Shown here: positions 44,625-53,203 of the stretch, piece after piece
How positions within the stretch are numbered: position 1 is the first letter of the stretch
Layout of the letters: every line of letters begins with the position of its first letter
Assembly: GCF_900111835.1 (NCBI RefSeq)
Contig: NZ_FOJP01000004.1
Location: 42,668-106,667, forward strand
DNA: 64,000 nt
Reading direction: 5' to 3'
DNA from: Metapseudomonas otitidis
GTDB taxonomy: Bacteria > Pseudomonadota > Gammaproteobacteria > Pseudomonadales > Pseudomonadaceae
The notes under the pieces: generated by a model
The model's database searches: none
What the model saw: the letters and a program-made list of their open reading frames with translations, nothing else
What the model was told of the DNA's origin: nothing
Position numbers and translations under genes: made by a program

Positions 44625-45624
44625 ACCCGTTGCCCTGCTGCTTTCGGCCAGCTTCCTGCTGGCCGGTTGCGGCGACTCCCTGGAGCAGTTCGGCGGCCCG
44701 ACCATGGGCAGCAGCTACTCGGTGAAGTACGTGCGCAACGCGTCCGGGCCCTCCGTGGAGCAAGCGCGGGGCGAAGTGGAGGGCATCCTCGCCGAGATCG
44801 ACCGGCAGATGTCCACCTACCGTGCCGACTCCGACGTGGAGCGTTTCAACGCCCTGCCGGCGGGCAGCTGCATGGCCCTGCCAGCGCCCATGCTGGAGCT
44901 GGTGGCCTTTGGCGACAGCCTGTCCGCACAGAGCGATGGCGCCTTCGACATGACCCTGGAGCCGCTGCTCAACCTCTGGGGCTTCGGCCCGCAGTCGCGC
45001 GGGGACCAGGTGCCCAGCGCCGAGGCCATCGCCGCGGCCCGGGCCGATGTCGGCCACCAGCACCTCAAGCGCCAGGGCGACCAACTGTGCAAGGACGCCG
45101 CCGTTCAACTGGACTTCAACGCCATCGCCGCCGGCTATGCCGTGGATCGCGTCAGCGCGCGGCTGGGCGAGCTGGGCGTGACCAGCTCGCTGGTGGAAAT
45201 CACCGGGGAGATGAAGGCCGTCGGCCACAAGCCCGACGGCAGCCCCTGGCGCGTGGCCATCGAGGCGCCGCGCGACGACCGCCAGGTGGCGCAGAAGATT
45301 GTTGCATTGCAGGACATGGGCATTTCCACCTCAGGCGACTATCGCAACTACTTCGAACGGGGTGGACAGCGGTATTCTCACACCCTCGATCCCACCAGCG
45401 GCGCACCCATCACCCATCACCTGGCAGCGGTCACGGTCATCGACCCGTCGGCCCTGCGTGCCGATGGACTGTCTACGCTGTTGATGGTGCTCGGTCCCGA
45501 GGCCGGCCTGGCGTTTGCCGACCGCCACGACATCGCGGCGTTCTTCGTCACCCGTGAAGGCACGGGCTTCGCCACCCGCGGCAGCCGCCGCTTCGAGCAA
45601 CTGTTCCCCACGGAGGCGCACTGA
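44617..45624 (+). CDS. apbE: FAD:protein FMN transferase ApbE
   Basis: A 335-residue periplasmic lipoprotein that attaches FMN to threonines of NqrB and NqrC. A lipoprotein signal peptide ends in the lipobox LLAG-C18. The conserved [10 protein letters not shown] and the [15 protein letters not shown]-type motif, here [16 protein letters not shown], are present, plus a C-terminal [10 protein letters not shown]. The GTG at 44617 overlaps nqrF by eight bases; this start gives the signal peptide directly. Its position in the nqr operon fits its role in complex maturation. Confidence 0.94.
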   Translation: MVRPVALLLSASFLLAGCGDSLEQFGGPTMGSSYSVKYVRNASGPSVEQARGEVEGILAEIDRQMSTYRADSDVERFNALPAGSCMALPAPMLELVAFGDSLSAQSDGAFDMTLEPLLNLWGFGPQSRGDQVPSAEAIAAARADVGHQHLKRQGDQLCKDAAVQLDFNAIAAGYAVDRVSARLGELGVTSSLVEITGEMKAVGHKPDGSPWRVAIEAPRDDRQVAQKIVALQDMGISTSGDYRNYFERGGQRYSHTLDPTSGAPITHHLAAVTVIDPSALRADGLSTLLMVLGPEAGLAFADRHDIAAFFVTREGTGFATRGSRRFEQLFPTEAH

Positions 45625-45626
45625 AC

Positions 45627-45854
45627 ATGACCTGGCTACTGGTCTTCCTGATCATGCTGCTGGTGGTGCTGGGCATGGCTATCGGCGTGATCATGGGGCG
45701 CAAGCCCATCGCCGGTTCCTGCGGCGGCATCGCCAACCTGGGGATCGAGAAGGAATGCTCGATCTGTGGCGGCAATCGCGAAAAGTGCGAAGAGGTGAAT
45801 CGCGCTGGCGATGTAGTGGACGCGGAACTCGCCTACGACGCGACCAAGCGCTAA
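45627..45854 (+). CDS. nqrM: Na+-NQR maturation protein NqrM
   Basis: A 75-residue protein with a single N-terminal membrane helix (about residues 3-23) and a short cysteine-rich tail: SCGG at about 31, then ECSICGG and KCEE. NqrM (DUF539) is needed for assembly of the NqrD/E iron-sulfur cluster in Vibrio. It begins two bases after the apbE stop and closes the nqr operon. Confidence 0.93.
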   Translation: MTWLLVFLIMLLVVLGMAIGVIMGRKPIAGSCGGIANLGIEKECSICGGNREKCEEVNRAGDVVDAELAYDATKR

Positions 45855-45971
45855 TGTGCAGCGCCATGCAGTGTGACTAAGCTGCGCGCCGAATTCGAAT
45901 TGCCACGGCCGCTGGTGCCGTGGCCCTGCCGGGGGCGCTGACGATCCCCGGTCCGTGTATGAGGAGTAAGC

Positions 45972-47366
45972 ATGGCTGTCTACAACTACGACATCGTGGT
46001 GCTGGGTTCCGGCCCGGCGGGTGAGGGTGCGGCAATGAACGCCGCCAAGGCGGGCCGCAAGGTCGCCGTGGTGGACAGCCGCCGCGAAGTCGGCGGCAAC
46101 TGCACCCACCTGGGCACCATCCCTTCCAAGGCCCTGCGTCACTCCGTCCGACAGATCATGCAGTTCAACACCAACCCGATGTTCCGCCAGATCGGCGAGC
46201 CGCGTTGGTTCTCCTTCCCCGACGTGCTCAAGAGCGCCGAGAAGGTCATCGCCAAGCAGGTGGCCTCGCGCACCGGCTACTACGCCCGCAACCGCATCGA
46301 CACCTTCTTCGGCACCGGCAGCTTCCATGACGAGCAGACCATCGAAGTGGTGTGCCTGAACGGCGTGGTGGAGCGCCTGGTGGCCAAGCAGATCATCGTC
46401 GCCACCGGTTCGCGCCCCTACCGCCCGGCCGACGTCGACTTCACCCACCCGCGCATCTACGACAGCGACACCATCCTCAGCCTGACCCACACCCCGCGCC
46501 GGATCATCATCTACGGAGCCGGGGTGATCGGCAGCGAATACGCCTCCATCTTCAGTGGCCTGGGCGTACTGGTGGACCTGATCGACAACCGCGACCAGCT
46601 GCTCAGCTTCCTCGACGACGAGATCTCCGACGCCCTCAGCTACCACCTGCGCAACAACAACGTGCTCATCCGTCACAACGAGGAGTACGAGCGCATCGAA
46701 GGGGTGGACAACGGCGTGGTCCTGCACCTGAAGTCCGGCAAGAAGATCAAGGCCGACTGCCTGCTGTGGTGCAACGGCCGTACCGGCAACACCGACCGCC
46801 TGGGCCTGGAGAACATCGGCATCAAGGTCAACAGCCGTGGCCAGATCAGCGTCGATGAGCACTACCGCACCGAAGTCAGCAACGTCTACGCCGCCGGTGA
46901 CGTGATCGGCTGGCCGAGCCTGGCCAGTGCCGCCGCCGACCAGGGCCGCTCCGCTGCCGGCAGCGCCGTGGAGAACGACAGCTGGCGCTTCGTCGACGAC
47001 GTGCCCACCGGCATCTACACCATCCCCGAGATCAGCTCCATCGGTAAGAACGAGAAGGAACTGACCCAGGCCAAGATTCCCTACGAAGTCGGCAAGGCCT
47101 TCTTCAAGGGCATGGCCCGCGCGCAGATCGCCGTGGAGCCGGTGGGCATGCTGAAGATCCTGTTCCACCGCGAGACCCTGGAAGTGCTCGGCGTGCACTG
47201 CTTCGGCTACCAGGCCTCGGAGATCGTCCACATCGGCCAGGCGATCATGAACCAGAAGGGTGAGGCGAATACCATCAAGTACTTCATCAACACCACCTTC
47301 AACTACCCGACCATGGCGGAAGCCTATCGGGTGGCGGCGTTCGACGGCCTCAACCGGCTTTTTTGA
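45972..47366 (+). CDS. sth: Soluble pyridine nucleotide transhydrogenase
   Basis: A 464-residue flavoprotein that converts NADPH + NAD+ to NADP+ + NADH. The FAD motif [15 protein letters not shown] is at residues 10-24 and the second dinucleotide motif [14 protein letters not shown] near 180. The position of the dithiol of lipoamide dehydrogenases reads [17 protein letters not shown], with only one cysteine, the signature of Sth. The start follows AGGAG. A 117-base gap with a short hairpin (45902-45924) separates it from nqrM, so it may have its own promoter. Confidence 0.96.
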   Translation: MAVYNYDIVVLGSGPAGEGAAMNAAKAGRKVAVVDSRREVGGNCTHLGTIPSKALRHSVRQIMQFNTNPMFRQIGEPRWFSFPDVLKSAEKVIAKQVASRTGYYARNRIDTFFGTGSFHDEQTIEVVCLNGVVERLVAKQIIVATGSRPYRPADVDFTHPRIYDSDTILSLTHTPRRIIIYGAGVIGSEYASIFSGLGVLVDLIDNRDQLLSFLDDEISDALSYHLRNNNVLIRHNEEYERIEGVDNGVVLHLKSGKKIKADCLLWCNGRTGNTDRLGLENIGIKVNSRGQISVDEHYRTEVSNVYAAGDVIGWPSLASAAADQGRSAAGSAVENDSWRFVDDVPTGIYTIPEISSIGKNEKELTQAKIPYEVGKAFFKGMARAQIAVEPVGMLKILFHRETLEVLGVHCFGYQASEIVHIGQAIMNQKGEANTIKYFINTTFNYPTMAEAYRVAAFDGLNRLF

Positions 47367-47471
47367 GCGGCACCGGCCGGGCGCCTGAACCGGCCGGGGA
47401 GGACCCTCTCGGGGATCCGGCCAACTGGCATTGGCCTAATCGCGAGAGCTTCTGATCAGGCAGCGCTCATG

Positions 47472-47500
47472 AAAAAACCGGCCCAGGTGGCCGGTTTTTT
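47472..47500. terminator. Bidirectional terminator after sth
   Basis: AAAAAACCGGCC pairs perfectly with GGCCGGTTTTTT around CAGGT. It has A- and T-runs on both sides and can terminate sth and the convergent glycerophosphodiesterase gene. Confidence 0.9.
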
Positions 47501-47517
47501 CGTTTCTGCCGTGCGCA

Positions 47518-47540
47518 GTAAGGTGGGCTTCAGCCCACCG
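47518..47540 (+). repeat. Small dispersed palindrome, divergent copy 4
   Basis: GTAAGGTGGGCTTCAGCCCACC, followed by G, keeps the GTA...GGGCTTCAGCCC core of the family but with different outer bases. It precedes copy 5 in the same orientation. Confidence 0.5.
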
Positions 47541-47556
47541 CCTGCCCAGGCCTTGC

Positions 47557-47578
47557 GTAGCCCGGGCTTCAGCCCGGG
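47557..47578 (+). repeat. Small dispersed palindrome, copy 5
   Basis: GTAGCCCGGGCTTCAGCCCG followed by GG is a perfect palindrome, the exact reverse complement of the copy at 6021-6042. It lies between the sth terminator and the stop codon of the glycerophosphodiesterase gene. Confidence 0.65.
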
Positions 47579-47589
47579 AGCCAGGGTAT

Positions 47590-48309
47590 TCAACGCGGCA
47601 GCGTACTCACCGCCACGCCGGGGAAGTCGGTGATGATGCTGTCGACACCGAAGTCCGCCAGGCGGCGCATCAGGGCCGGCTCGTTTACCGTCCACACCGA
47701 TACGTGCAGCCCCTGCTTCTGGGCGCGCAGCAGGCGCTCCGGGGTGCACAGGGTCCAGTTCAGCGCCAGCAGGTCGCAGCCGTGGTGGGCGGCGACCTTC
47801 AGCGGGTCGAGCCAGGCATATTCCGCCACCAGCCCACGGGAGAGCTTCGGCGTCAGCCGGTTCAGCGCGCGGAGTACCTCGCGGGAGCTGGAGGTGACCG
47901 TCACCTTGTCCATCAGCCCGTAGCGCTCCGCCAGTTCCTGGATCGCCAGCACGGTACGCGCGGCGCGTACGCGGGAGGCGCTCTTCACCTCCAGCTGCCA
48001 GTGCTCGAAGTCGCAGCGCTCGAACAGCTCGGACAGGCGCGGGATGGGACAGGGGCTGACCCAGCCCGGGCCGCCCAGGCGCGCGTCGTACTTCACCAGC
48101 TCCTCGGCATCGTGCTCCACCACCTTGCCGCGGCGGCCGGTGGTGCGCTTGAGGGTCGGGTCGTGGATCACCATCAGTTCGCCGTCGCGGGACAGGTGCA
48201 GGTCCAGCTCGCAACGCTTGACGCCGTGGGACAGGCACTGCTGGAAGCTGGCCAGGGTGTTTTCCGGGCATTCGCCCTTGGCGCCGCGATGGCCGTAGAT
48301 CAGGGTCAC
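47590..48309 (-). CDS. Glycerophosphodiester phosphodiesterase
   Basis: A 239-residue GDPD-family TIM-barrel enzyme that hydrolyses glycerophosphodiesters to glycerol-3-phosphate and an alcohol. The catalytic motif HRGAKGECPENTLASF is at residues 7-22, with the metal ligands ELDLHLSRDGELMVIHDP near 36-53. There is no signal peptide, so it is a cytosolic UgpQ-like form. The start is GTG at 48309, which overlaps the stop of the upstream small gene (GTGA), indicating coupled translation. Confidence 0.9.
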   Translation of the reverse strand: MTLIYGHRGAKGECPENTLASFQQCLSHGVKRCELDLHLSRDGELMVIHDPTLKRTTGRRGKVVEHDAEELVKYDARLGGPGWVSPCPIPRLSELFERCDFEHWQLEVKSASRVRAARTVLAIQELAERYGLMDKVTVTSSSREVLRALNRLTPKLSRGLVAEYAWLDPLKVAAHHGCDLLALNWTLCTPERLLRAQKQGLHVSVWTVNEPALMRRLADFGVDSIITDFPGVAVSTLPR

Positions 48310-48599
48310 TGGGAAACCTCGGGGTTGCGGGGTTGGTGGTGGCGGACGCTGTCGATCACGCGGCCGCTTTCGAAATAGACGGAGAACTCACGGTAGTCCC
48401 AGCGGGCGATCGGCGGCTTGCCGACCGCCGGGTGCTCCTCGTCCGGGAGGCCGAAACGCTCCAGCACGGCGCGCTGCGACTCACCGCGCGCAGGCAGCGG
48501 GGTGCCGCTGTCGCCTTGCTGGCCCAGCGGGATTTCCAGGGTGTCAGCGAGGGCGGGGAGGGGCAGGGCGAGGCAGAGCAGGAGCAGCAGACGCGACAT
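48306..48599 (-). CDS. Small exported protein, function unknown
   Basis: A 97-residue protein with a signal peptide (residues 1-18, ending LPALA) and a 79-residue mature part containing AVLERFGLPDEEHPAVGKPP and WDYREFSVYFESGRVIDSV. The pattern recalls small periplasmic proteins of the SmpA/BamE-like fold (fold resemblance only, weak). It lies four bases after the PilZ gene and overlaps the phosphodiesterase gene. Function not known. Confidence 0.75.
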   Translation of the reverse strand: MSRLLLLLCLALPLPALADTLEIPLGQQGDSGTPLPARGESQRAVLERFGLPDEEHPAVGKPPIARWDYREFSVYFESGRVIDSVRHHQPRNPEVSQ

Positions 48600-48603
48600 G
48601 GAT

Positions 48604-49185
48604 TCATCCTGAAGATGGGCGTTGGCGGGCCAGGCGACGGGCCTGGGCCTGTTTCTGCAGGATATGCCGGGCCAGCAACTGGCGCTGTGCGTCAGTCAGC
48701 GCTTCGAATTCGGTGCCCAGTTCGTACTGGCCGTCCTCGCGCGGTTTGCAGTGGATCACCACCGCACGCAACAGCAGGCCGAGCGCCTGGGGCATCAGCA
48801 CCATCTTGATTGCCAGGTGGGTGCCTTGATCGAACGGCTGTGCCGTGACGAAGCCCACGCCACCTTCGGACAGCGTCACCTGCCGGGGCGGGCCGATGTC
48901 GCGCATCAGGCTCTGGGCCACCGCCTGGCCCAGCAGGTCGATACGCTTGTTGATCACCTTCAGGTAGCTGGCCAGGGTACGGTCGCGCTCGGCGATGTGG
49001 CGCAACAGGTGCTGGGACTCGAAGTCCATCAGGTGCAGGTCGCTGAGCAGGTTGAACAGCGGGGACGGGTCCTGGAGGGCTTCGCCAGCCTGCGCCTGGG
49101 CACTGGAAAGCGGCGTGAATTCCAGTGCGATCGTATCTTCGATACGGTAGTATTCGCGGCGGTCATCTGCGTCTTGTGTCGACAT
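48604..49185 (-). CDS. PilZ domain-containing protein
   Basis: A 193-residue cytosolic protein. The N-terminal part (RREYYRIEDTIALEF) resembles the RxxxR-type start of PilZ/YcgR-N regions, followed by a helical middle with NKRIDLLGQ. The C-terminal PilZ-like barrel includes TLSEGGVGF near 105-113, matching the D/NxSxxG position as LSEGG, then MVLMP and ELGTEFEAL. It may bind cyclic di-GMP, although the usual RxxxR before the barrel is not obvious. First gene of a three-gene minus-strand operon, divergent from lolC across 96 bases. Confidence 0.8.
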   Translation of the reverse strand: MSTQDADDRREYYRIEDTIALEFTPLSSAQAQAGEALQDPSPLFNLLSDLHLMDFESQHLLRHIAERDRTLASYLKVINKRIDLLGQAVAQSLMRDIGPPRQVTLSEGGVGFVTAQPFDQGTHLAIKMVLMPQALGLLLRAVVIHCKPREDGQYELGTEFEALTDAQRQLLARHILQKQAQARRLARQRPSSG

Positions 49186-49281
49186 GGCGAACCCATGGCT
49201 GCAGGGGTGGTCAGAGTGTAAAGCTGCTCGCCGGGCCCCGCCACAAGGACGTTCCTTTCTTCGCAAGCGAACCTTTTTTCT

Positions 49282-50532
49282 ATGTTCAGACCGCTGCCCC
49301 TGTTCATCGGCGCCCGTTACACGCGCGCCAAGCGTCGCAGTTACTTCGTCTCGTTCATCTCCCTGACTTCCATGATCGGCCTCGCCCTCGGCGTGCTGGT
49401 GATGATCCTCGTGCTGTCCGTGATGAACGGCTTCGACCGGGAGATGCGCGAGCGCGTGCTGGGCATGGTGCCCCACGCCACCATCGAATCCGCCGTGCCG
49501 ATCAACGACTGGCAGGCCCTCGCCGCGCAGGTACGGCAGCAGCCGGGCGTCGCCGCCGTGGCGCCCTACATCCAGATGCAGGGCCTGCTGACCAGCAATG
49601 GCCAGGTGCAGAAGGTGCTGGTCAATGCGGTGGACCCGGACCTCGAAGGCGCCGTGTCGATCATCGGCAACTTCATGCAGCAGGGCAGTATCCAGGACCT
49701 GCGCCCGGGCGAGTTCGGCATCGTCATCGGCGACCGCGCCGCCGCCAAGCTGGGCGTGACGATGGGCGACAAGGTCACCATCGTGCTGCCCGAGGTCTCG
49801 GTGACGCCGGCCGGGGTCTTCCCGCGCATGAAGCGCTTCACCGTGGTCGGCCTGTTCCATGTCGGCGCCGGTGAACTGGACGGCTTCCTGGCGCTGACCA
49901 ACCTGCAGGACACCGCCCGTCTGCACCGCTGGAAACCCGAGCAGGTGCAAGGGCTGCGGCTGAAGCTGGACGACCTGTTCCAGGCACCGCAGATCGCCTG
50001 GCAGATCGCCGGGCAGCTCAAGGGCGAGGACTTCTACGCCCGCGACTGGACCCGCACCCACGGCAACCTCTACCAGGCCATCGGCATGGAGAAGACCATG
50101 ATCGGCCTGTTGCTGCTGCTGATCGTCGCCGTGGCCGCCTTCAACATCATCTCCACCCTGGTGATGGTGGTGACCGACAAGAAAGGCGACATCGCCATCC
50201 TCCGTACCCTCGGCGCCACGCCGGGGCAGATCATGGGCATCTTCATGGTCCAGGGCACGGTGATCGGCGTGGTCGGCACCGCCATCGGCTGCGTGCTGGG
50301 TGTGCTCGCCGCCCTCAACATCAGCGCCGCCATCGAAGGCCTGGAGCGCCTGATCGGCCACAAGTTCCTCAGCGCCGAGGTGTACTTCATCGACTACCTG
50401 CCCTCCCAGCTCAAGCTGGAGGACGTGGTCCTGGTCTGCGGCGCTGCCCTGATCCTGAGTTTCTTCGCCACCCTTTACCCGGCCTGGCGTGCCTCCCGCA
50501 CCCAGCCTGCTGAGGCGCTTCGTTATGAGTGA
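49282..50532 (+). CDS. lolC: Lipoprotein-releasing ABC transporter permease LolC
   Basis: A 416-residue inner-membrane protein of the LolCDE complex, which extracts outer-membrane lipoproteins and hands them to LolA. One membrane helix near residues 25-48 is followed by a large periplasmic domain (about 50-265) and three C-terminal helices with the coupling motif [19 protein letters not shown]. It begins [19 protein letters not shown]. It overlaps lolD by eight bases. Its paralogue follows as lolE, and which of the two acts as LolC or LolE is by position and hook-region similarity. Confidence 0.9.
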   Translation: MFRPLPLFIGARYTRAKRRSYFVSFISLTSMIGLALGVLVMILVLSVMNGFDREMRERVLGMVPHATIESAVPINDWQALAAQVRQQPGVAAVAPYIQMQGLLTSNGQVQKVLVNAVDPDLEGAVSIIGNFMQQGSIQDLRPGEFGIVIGDRAAAKLGVTMGDKVTIVLPEVSVTPAGVFPRMKRFTVVGLFHVGAGELDGFLALTNLQDTARLHRWKPEQVQGLRLKLDDLFQAPQIAWQIAGQLKGEDFYARDWTRTHGNLYQAIGMEKTMIGLLLLLIVAVAAFNIISTLVMVVTDKKGDIAILRTLGATPGQIMGIFMVQGTVIGVVGTAIGCVLGVLAALNISAAIEGLERLIGHKFLSAEVYFIDYLPSQLKLEDVVLVCGAALILSFFATLYPAWRASRTQPAEALRYE

Positions 50533-51217
50533 CGTGAAAGACCGCGCGGTGCTGAGCTGCCGCAACATCGCCAAGAGCTACGAGGAAGGCCCGCAGTCCG
50601 TGCAGGTGCTCAGCAGCGTCGAACTGGAGCTGAACCCCGGCGAGCGCGTGGCCATCGTCGGCAGCTCCGGCTCCGGCAAGAGCACCCTGCTGAACATGCT
50701 CGGCGGCCTCGATGTACCGACCACCGGCAGCGTCTGGCTGGCCGGCGAAGAGCTCTCCGCCCTCAACGAGCGCGCCCGTGGCCTGCTGCGCAACCGCGCC
50801 CTCGGCTTCGTCTACCAGTTCCATCACCTGCTGCCGGAGTTCACCGCCCTGGAGAACGTCTGCATGCCGCTGCTGATCGGCCGCACGCCGATCGCCGAGG
50901 CCCGCCAGCGTGCCACCGCGCTGCTGGAGCGCGTCGGCCTAGGCCACCGCCTGACGCACAAGCCGGCGGAGCTCTCCGGTGGCGAGCGCCAGCGCGTCGC
51001 CATCGCCCGGGCCTTGGTCAACAACCCGGCGCTGGTGCTGCTCGACGAGCCCACAGGCAACCTCGACCAGCACACCGCCCAGGGCATCCAGGAACTGATG
51101 CTGGAGCTGAGCCAGTCGTCGCGCACCGCCTTCCTGGTGGTCACCCACGACCCGCAACTGGCTCGGCAGATGGACCGCGTGCTGCGCCTGGAAGACGGCC
51201 GGCTGGTGGCTGCCTGA
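50525..51217 (+). CDS. lolD: Lipoprotein-releasing ABC transporter ATPase LolD
   Basis: A 230-residue ATPase. Walker A is [12 protein letters not shown] at about 45-56, the LolD signature [15 protein letters not shown] near 149-163 and Walker [13 protein letters not shown] near 168-179, all typical of the MacB/LolD group. The ATG at 50525 overlaps the end of lolC; a longer frame upstream lies within lolC. lolE begins one base after the stop. Confidence 0.95.
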   Translation: MSDVKDRAVLSCRNIAKSYEEGPQSVQVLSSVELELNPGERVAIVGSSGSGKSTLLNMLGGLDVPTTGSVWLAGEELSALNERARGLLRNRALGFVYQFHHLLPEFTALENVCMPLLIGRTPIAEARQRATALLERVGLGHRLTHKPAELSGGERQRVAIARALVNNPALVLLDEPTGNLDQHTAQGIQELMLELSQSSRTAFLVVTHDPQLARQMDRVLRLEDGRLVAA

Positions 51218-51218
51218 C

Positions 51219-52463
51219 ATGTTCAGACCGCTCGCCGTCTTCGTCGGGGCGCGCTACGTGCGCGCCAAGCGACGCAACCACTTCATCTCCTTCATCTCCC
51301 TGACCTCGATGATCGGGCTGGCGCTGGGCGTGCTGGCGATGATCGTGGTGCTCTCGGTGATGAACGGGTTCCAGAAGGAAATGAGCTCGCGCATCCTCGG
51401 CATGGTGCCCCACGCCACCCTGTCCGGGCCCGAGCCGCTGGCCGACTGGCGCCAGGTGGCCGAGGCCGCCTCGCGCAACCGCAACGTCACCGGCGTGGCG
51501 CCGTTCGCCGAGCTGGAGGGCATGCTCTCCTTCAAGGGGCTGATGCAGCCGGTGCAGATCAACGGCATCGACCCGGCGGAAGAGCCCAAGGTTTCCATCA
51601 TCGGCCAGCACATGGTGCAGGGCTCGCTGCAGGACCTGCGCCCCGGCGAGTCCGGCATCGTCATCGGCGAGATCACCGCGCGGCGCTTCCGCCTCTCCGT
51701 GGGCGACAAGCTGACCCTGATCGTCCCCGAGCTGAGCAGCGCCCCGGGCGGCATCACCCCGCGCATGCAGCGCTTCAACGTGGTGGGCGTGTTCAAGGTC
51801 GGCGCCGAACTGGACAGCACCTTGGCGCTGATCAACGTCGCCGACGCCTCCGATGTGCTGCGCCTGCCGGAAGGCACCGTGCAGCGGGTGCGCATCGCCC
51901 TCAAGGACCTGTACCAGGCGCCCCAGGTGTCCGCCGAGATCGCCCGGCAGCTGGGCGCGGGCTACCGGGCCGACGACTGGACCCACACCCAGGGCAGCCT
52001 GTTCAGCGCGATGAAGATGGAGAAGACCATGATCGGCCTGCTGCTGATGCTGATCGTCGCCGTCGCCGCCTTCAACATCATCGCCACGCTGATCATGGTG
52101 GTCTCCGACAAGCGCGCCGACATCGCCATCCTCCGCACCCTAGGCGCCACGCCCCGGCAGATCATGGCGGTGTTCATGGTCCAGGGCAGCGTCATCGGCA
52201 GCGTCGGCACCCTGATCGGCACCCTGCTCGGCGTGGTCACGGCGCTCAACGTCAGCACCTGGATCGCCGCCCTGGAGCGCGCAACCGGCCTGCACATCTT
52301 CAGTTCCGATGTGTACTTCGTGGCCTACCTGCCGTCCGACCTGCAGGTGGGCGACGTGGTGATGGTCTGTGGCGCGGCCTTGCTGATGAGTTTCCTCGCC
52401 ACCCTCTACCCGGCCTGGCGTGCCGCCCAGACCCACCCGGCCGAGGCCCTGCGCTACGAGTGA
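51219..52463 (+). CDS. lolE: Lipoprotein-releasing ABC transporter permease LolE
   Basis: A 414-residue paralogue of LolC with the same plan: N-terminal MFRPLAVFVGARYVRAKRR, first helix, periplasmic domain to about residue 265, three C-terminal helices with [19 protein letters not shown]. Together with LolC and LolD it forms the lipoprotein-extracting complex. In many bacteria LolE receives the lipoprotein substrate and LolC binds LolA. It ends at a strong terminator. Confidence 0.9.
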   Translation: MFRPLAVFVGARYVRAKRRNHFISFISLTSMIGLALGVLAMIVVLSVMNGFQKEMSSRILGMVPHATLSGPEPLADWRQVAEAASRNRNVTGVAPFAELEGMLSFKGLMQPVQINGIDPAEEPKVSIIGQHMVQGSLQDLRPGESGIVIGEITARRFRLSVGDKLTLIVPELSSAPGGITPRMQRFNVVGVFKVGAELDSTLALINVADASDVLRLPEGTVQRVRIALKDLYQAPQVSAEIARQLGAGYRADDWTHTQGSLFSAMKMEKTMIGLLLMLIVAVAAFNIIATLIMVVSDKRADIAILRTLGATPRQIMAVFMVQGSVIGSVGTLIGTLLGVVTALNVSTWIAALERATGLHIFSSDVYFVAYLPSDLQVGDVVMVCGAALLMSFLATLYPAWRAAQTHPAEALRYE

Positions 52464-52486
52464 TACCCGCCCGGATGCCGCAGACG

Positions 52487-52519
52487 AAAAAACGCCGCAG
52501 TGATGCGGCGTTTTCGTTT
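52487..52519. terminator. lolCDE terminator
   Basis: AAAACGCCGCA pairs perfectly with TGCGGCGTTTT around GTGA, flanked by A-rich and T-rich runs, so it can serve both lolE and the convergent DUF2062 gene. Confidence 0.9.
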
Positions 52520-52526
52520 CCCGGTG

Positions 52527-53057
52527 TCAGGCCCCCGTGCGCTCGCGGCGGCGACGTTGCCGCTTGCGCCAGCTGTGGGCGACCCACCAGCGCCAATAGA
52601 GCATGGTGAGCACGTAGCCCAGCGCCCCCACCAGCACACCGCAGACCAGCGAGCCCAGCAGGAAGGGTTGCCACAGGGTGGACAGCTCCTGGGTGATCCA
52701 CTCCCAGGTGAGCGAGTCCGGCAGCGTGCGCGGCGCCACGCCCATCAGCCAGGCGCCCATCTTGTAGGTGCAATAGAACACCGGCGGCATGGTGATAGGG
52801 TTCGTCAGCCACACCAGCCCCACCGAGATGGGCATGTTGGCCCGCACCATCACCGCCAGGCCGGCGGCCAGCAGCATCTGCATCGGGATCGGCACGAACG
52901 CCGCGAACAGCCCCATGGCCATCGCCCGCGAGACGGAATGGCGATTGAGGTGCCAGAGGTTGGGATCGTGCAGCAGCGTGCCGAGGAAACGCAGGGACTT
53001 GTGCTCCCTGATCGTGTCCGGGTTGGGCATGTAGCGTTTGAAGAGGTGGCGCGGCAT
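52527..53057 (-). CDS. DUF2062 family membrane protein
   Basis: A 176-residue inner-membrane protein with two to three hydrophobic segments. Family features are RHSVSRAMAMGLFAAFVPIP near the N-terminal third, NMPISVGLVWLTNPITMPPVF and the C-terminal basic RKRQRRRRERT. DUF2062 proteins are common in pseudomonads with no established function. I chose the ATG at 53057 (MPRHLFKRYMPNP), which I recall as the conserved start; an in-frame ATG at 53096 would add 13 residues. It is divergent from comEC. Confidence 0.78.
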   Translation of the reverse strand: MPRHLFKRYMPNPDTIREHKSLRFLGTLLHDPNLWHLNRHSVSRAMAMGLFAAFVPIPMQMLLAAGLAVMVRANMPISVGLVWLTNPITMPPVFYCTYKMGAWLMGVAPRTLPDSLTWEWITQELSTLWQPFLLGSLVCGVLVGALGYVLTMLYWRWWVAHSWRKRQRRRRERTGA

Positions 53058-53203
53058 CGGCGGTCTCGGCGGGCGGAAGCGCCGGTCATTATGCATAGCG
53101 ATTCATGACACCGCCGGGACAGTTTGTGTCGATAAATGAACGAACCCGAGGCACCCGCTCAACCACGGGCCTCGGGTTCGCATCGTCTCCAGGGAGGGCA
53201 GGG

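Noticed and set aside
45902-45924. Hairpin GCCACGGC/GCCGTGGC between nqrM and sth as a terminator
   Set aside because: Only eight pairs, no T-run, and GC-rich DNA forms such stems often; kept only as a remark under sth.
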